Shown here: piece after piece, positions 5,892-6,689 of the stretch
Layout: each line of letters opens with the position of its first letter
Numbering within the stretch: the stretch's first letter is position 1
Assembly (NCBI GenBank): GCA_041584155.1
Contig: JBFHEL010000232.1
Span: forward strand, 1-6,689
DNA: 6,689 nucleotides
Reading direction: 5' to 3'
DNA from: Saccharicrinis sp041584155
GTDB lineage: Bacteria; Bacteroidota; Bacteroidia; Bacteroidales; Marinilabiliaceae
Position numbers and translations under genes: made by a program
Notes under the pieces: generated by a model
Databases searched by the model: none
What the model was told of the DNA's origin: nothing
What the model saw: only the letters and a program-made list of their open reading frames with translations

Positions 5892-6689
5892 ATGGCAGAA
5901 ACAAAGATGCTGGAAAGTCTAAATGGTACCGTTTTCAAGGCAATAAGAGATGTTGCAGATTCGGAAGGGATTGAAACTTATGTAATTGGGGGTTTTGTTC
6001 GTGATTTATTGTTGGGTAAACCATCTAAAGATATTGATATTGTTGTCCGGGGAAGTGGTATTGAAATGGCTGAAAAGGTGGCTGCGAAGTTGGGGAAATT
6101 AAAGGTTTCGGTGTTTAAGAATTATGGAACTGCCATGTTTAAGTTTCGCGATGAGGAAGTAGAGTTTGTAGGAGCACGTAAGGAATCATATCAGCATGAC
6201 TCGCGAAAACCTATTGTTGAAGATGGTACTATTGAAGATGATCAGAATAGGAGAGATTTTACCATTAATGCCTTGGCTATTAGTTTAAATAAAGATACTA
6301 TCGGTCAGTTGGTTGATCCCTTTAATGGGGAAGAGGATTTGAAAAATGGTATTATTCGAACACCTCTGGAACCAGGGCTCACCTTTTCTGATGATCCATT
6401 GCGGATGATGCGGGCTATTCGCTTTGCAACGCGCTTTAATTTCAGGATTGATGATAAAACATTTGAAGGGATTAAAAATAACCGCGATCGTATCAATATT
6501 GTTTCAAGAGAAAGAATTGTAGATGAACTAAATAAAATGATGATGGTCGAAAGACCATCTATGGGCTTTAAATTGCTGGAACTGGCAGGCTTGTTAAAAA
6601 TTATACTGCCAGAATTGCAGGCTATGAAAGGTGTGGAGGAGCGAAATGGCAAACGACATAAGGATAATTTTTATCATACACTGGCTGTC
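5892..6689 (+). CDS. CCA tRNA nucleotidyltransferase / poly(A) polymerase family, 3'-truncated by the window edge
   Basis: The frame runs open from ATG 5892 to the last base, giving the first 266 residues of a protein whose family members with an HD domain are typically around 450-480. This is a class II nucleotidyltransferase: GGFVRDLLLG at 33-42 is the nucleotide-binding loop, D47 and D49 in KDIDIVV are the metal-binding carboxylates, and NRRDFTINALA (119-129) and the DDPLRMMRAIRFATRF block (167-182) with the later SRERI.DEL helix are the base- and ATP-recognition regions. The end of the window enters an HD domain (RHKDNFYHTLAV at 255-266, H256 and H262), common in Bacteroidota members. The expected role is adding or repairing the CCA 3' end of tRNAs in the cytoplasm; a poly(A) polymerase activity cannot be ruled out from sequence alone. 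It is transcribed divergently from the thioredoxins and has its own promoter box. All visible catalytic residues are intact. Confidence 0.93.
   Translation, partial: MAETKMLESLNGTVFKAIRDVADSEGIETYVIGGFVRDLLLGKPSKDIDIVVRGSGIEMAEKVAAKLGKLKVSVFKNYGTAMFKFRDEEVEFVGARKESYQHDSRKPIVEDGTIEDDQNRRDFTINALAISLNKDTIGQLVDPFNGEEDLKNGIIRTPLEPGLTFSDDPLRMMRAIRFATRFNFRIDDKTFEGIKNNRDRINIVSRERIVDELNKMMMVERPSMGFKLLELAGLLKIILPELQAMKGVEERNGKRHKDNFYHTLAV

Noticed and set aside
6305..6652. A 115-codon open frame on the - strand at the right end.
   Set aside because: It is antisense to the CCA-adding enzyme family gene, whose motifs are intact in the + frame; the product is low-complexity serine/isoleucine-rich sequence.
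1..6689. CRISPR arrays, tRNA or rRNA genes, transposases, phage or defence genes.
   Set aside because: No regularly spaced repeats, cloverleaf sequence or matching protein motifs were seen on either strand.

Overview
The window looks like part of a chromosome from a Bacteroidota bacterium, probably a Bacteroidales/Marinilabiliales-type organism. The taxonomic pointers are a SusD/RagB family outer-membrane protein, a DUF6261-like protein (a family I know essentially from Bacteroidota), a TPR-sensor histidine kinase with a periplasmic sensor, low GC, few Shine-Dalgarno sequences, and several matches to the Bacteroidota -7 promoter element TAnnTTTG. The exact genus cannot be read from this sequence.

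Layout on the + strand: (1) the C-terminal two thirds of a SusD-like nutrient-binding lipoprotein, closed by a textbook intrinsic terminator with a UUCG tetraloop; (2) a stand-alone DUF6261-like gene of unknown function, flanked by a short imperfect direct repeat; (3) a 747-residue orphan sensor histidine kinase, followed after only 4 bases by xseB, the small subunit of exonuclease VII, without its usual partner xseA in view. After xseB comes a gene-free stretch of 213 bases that contains a 184-bp element bounded by 19-bp near-perfect inverted repeats.

On the - strand, two paralogous thioredoxins lie in tandem: first a cytoplasmic one, then an exported (probably lipid-anchored or periplasmic) one. 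Their intergenic space carries an imperfect hairpin. Divergent from them, at the right edge, is the start of a CCA-adding enzyme / poly(A) polymerase family gene that runs off the window. The 235-bp divergent intergenic region has one perfect TAnnTTTG box in each direction, each suitably placed for its gene.

The genes do not form one pathway. SusD belongs to glycan or nutrient uptake, the kinase to envelope signalling, xseB to DNA repair, the thioredoxins to thiol-disulfide chemistry on two sides of the inner membrane, and the last gene to tRNA 3'-end maturation. I do not see a defence system, CRISPR array, tRNA, rRNA or transposase. The least explained items are the 184-bp inverted-repeat element, which contains overlapping promoter-like boxes on both strands, and the unusual kinase-xseB pairing.
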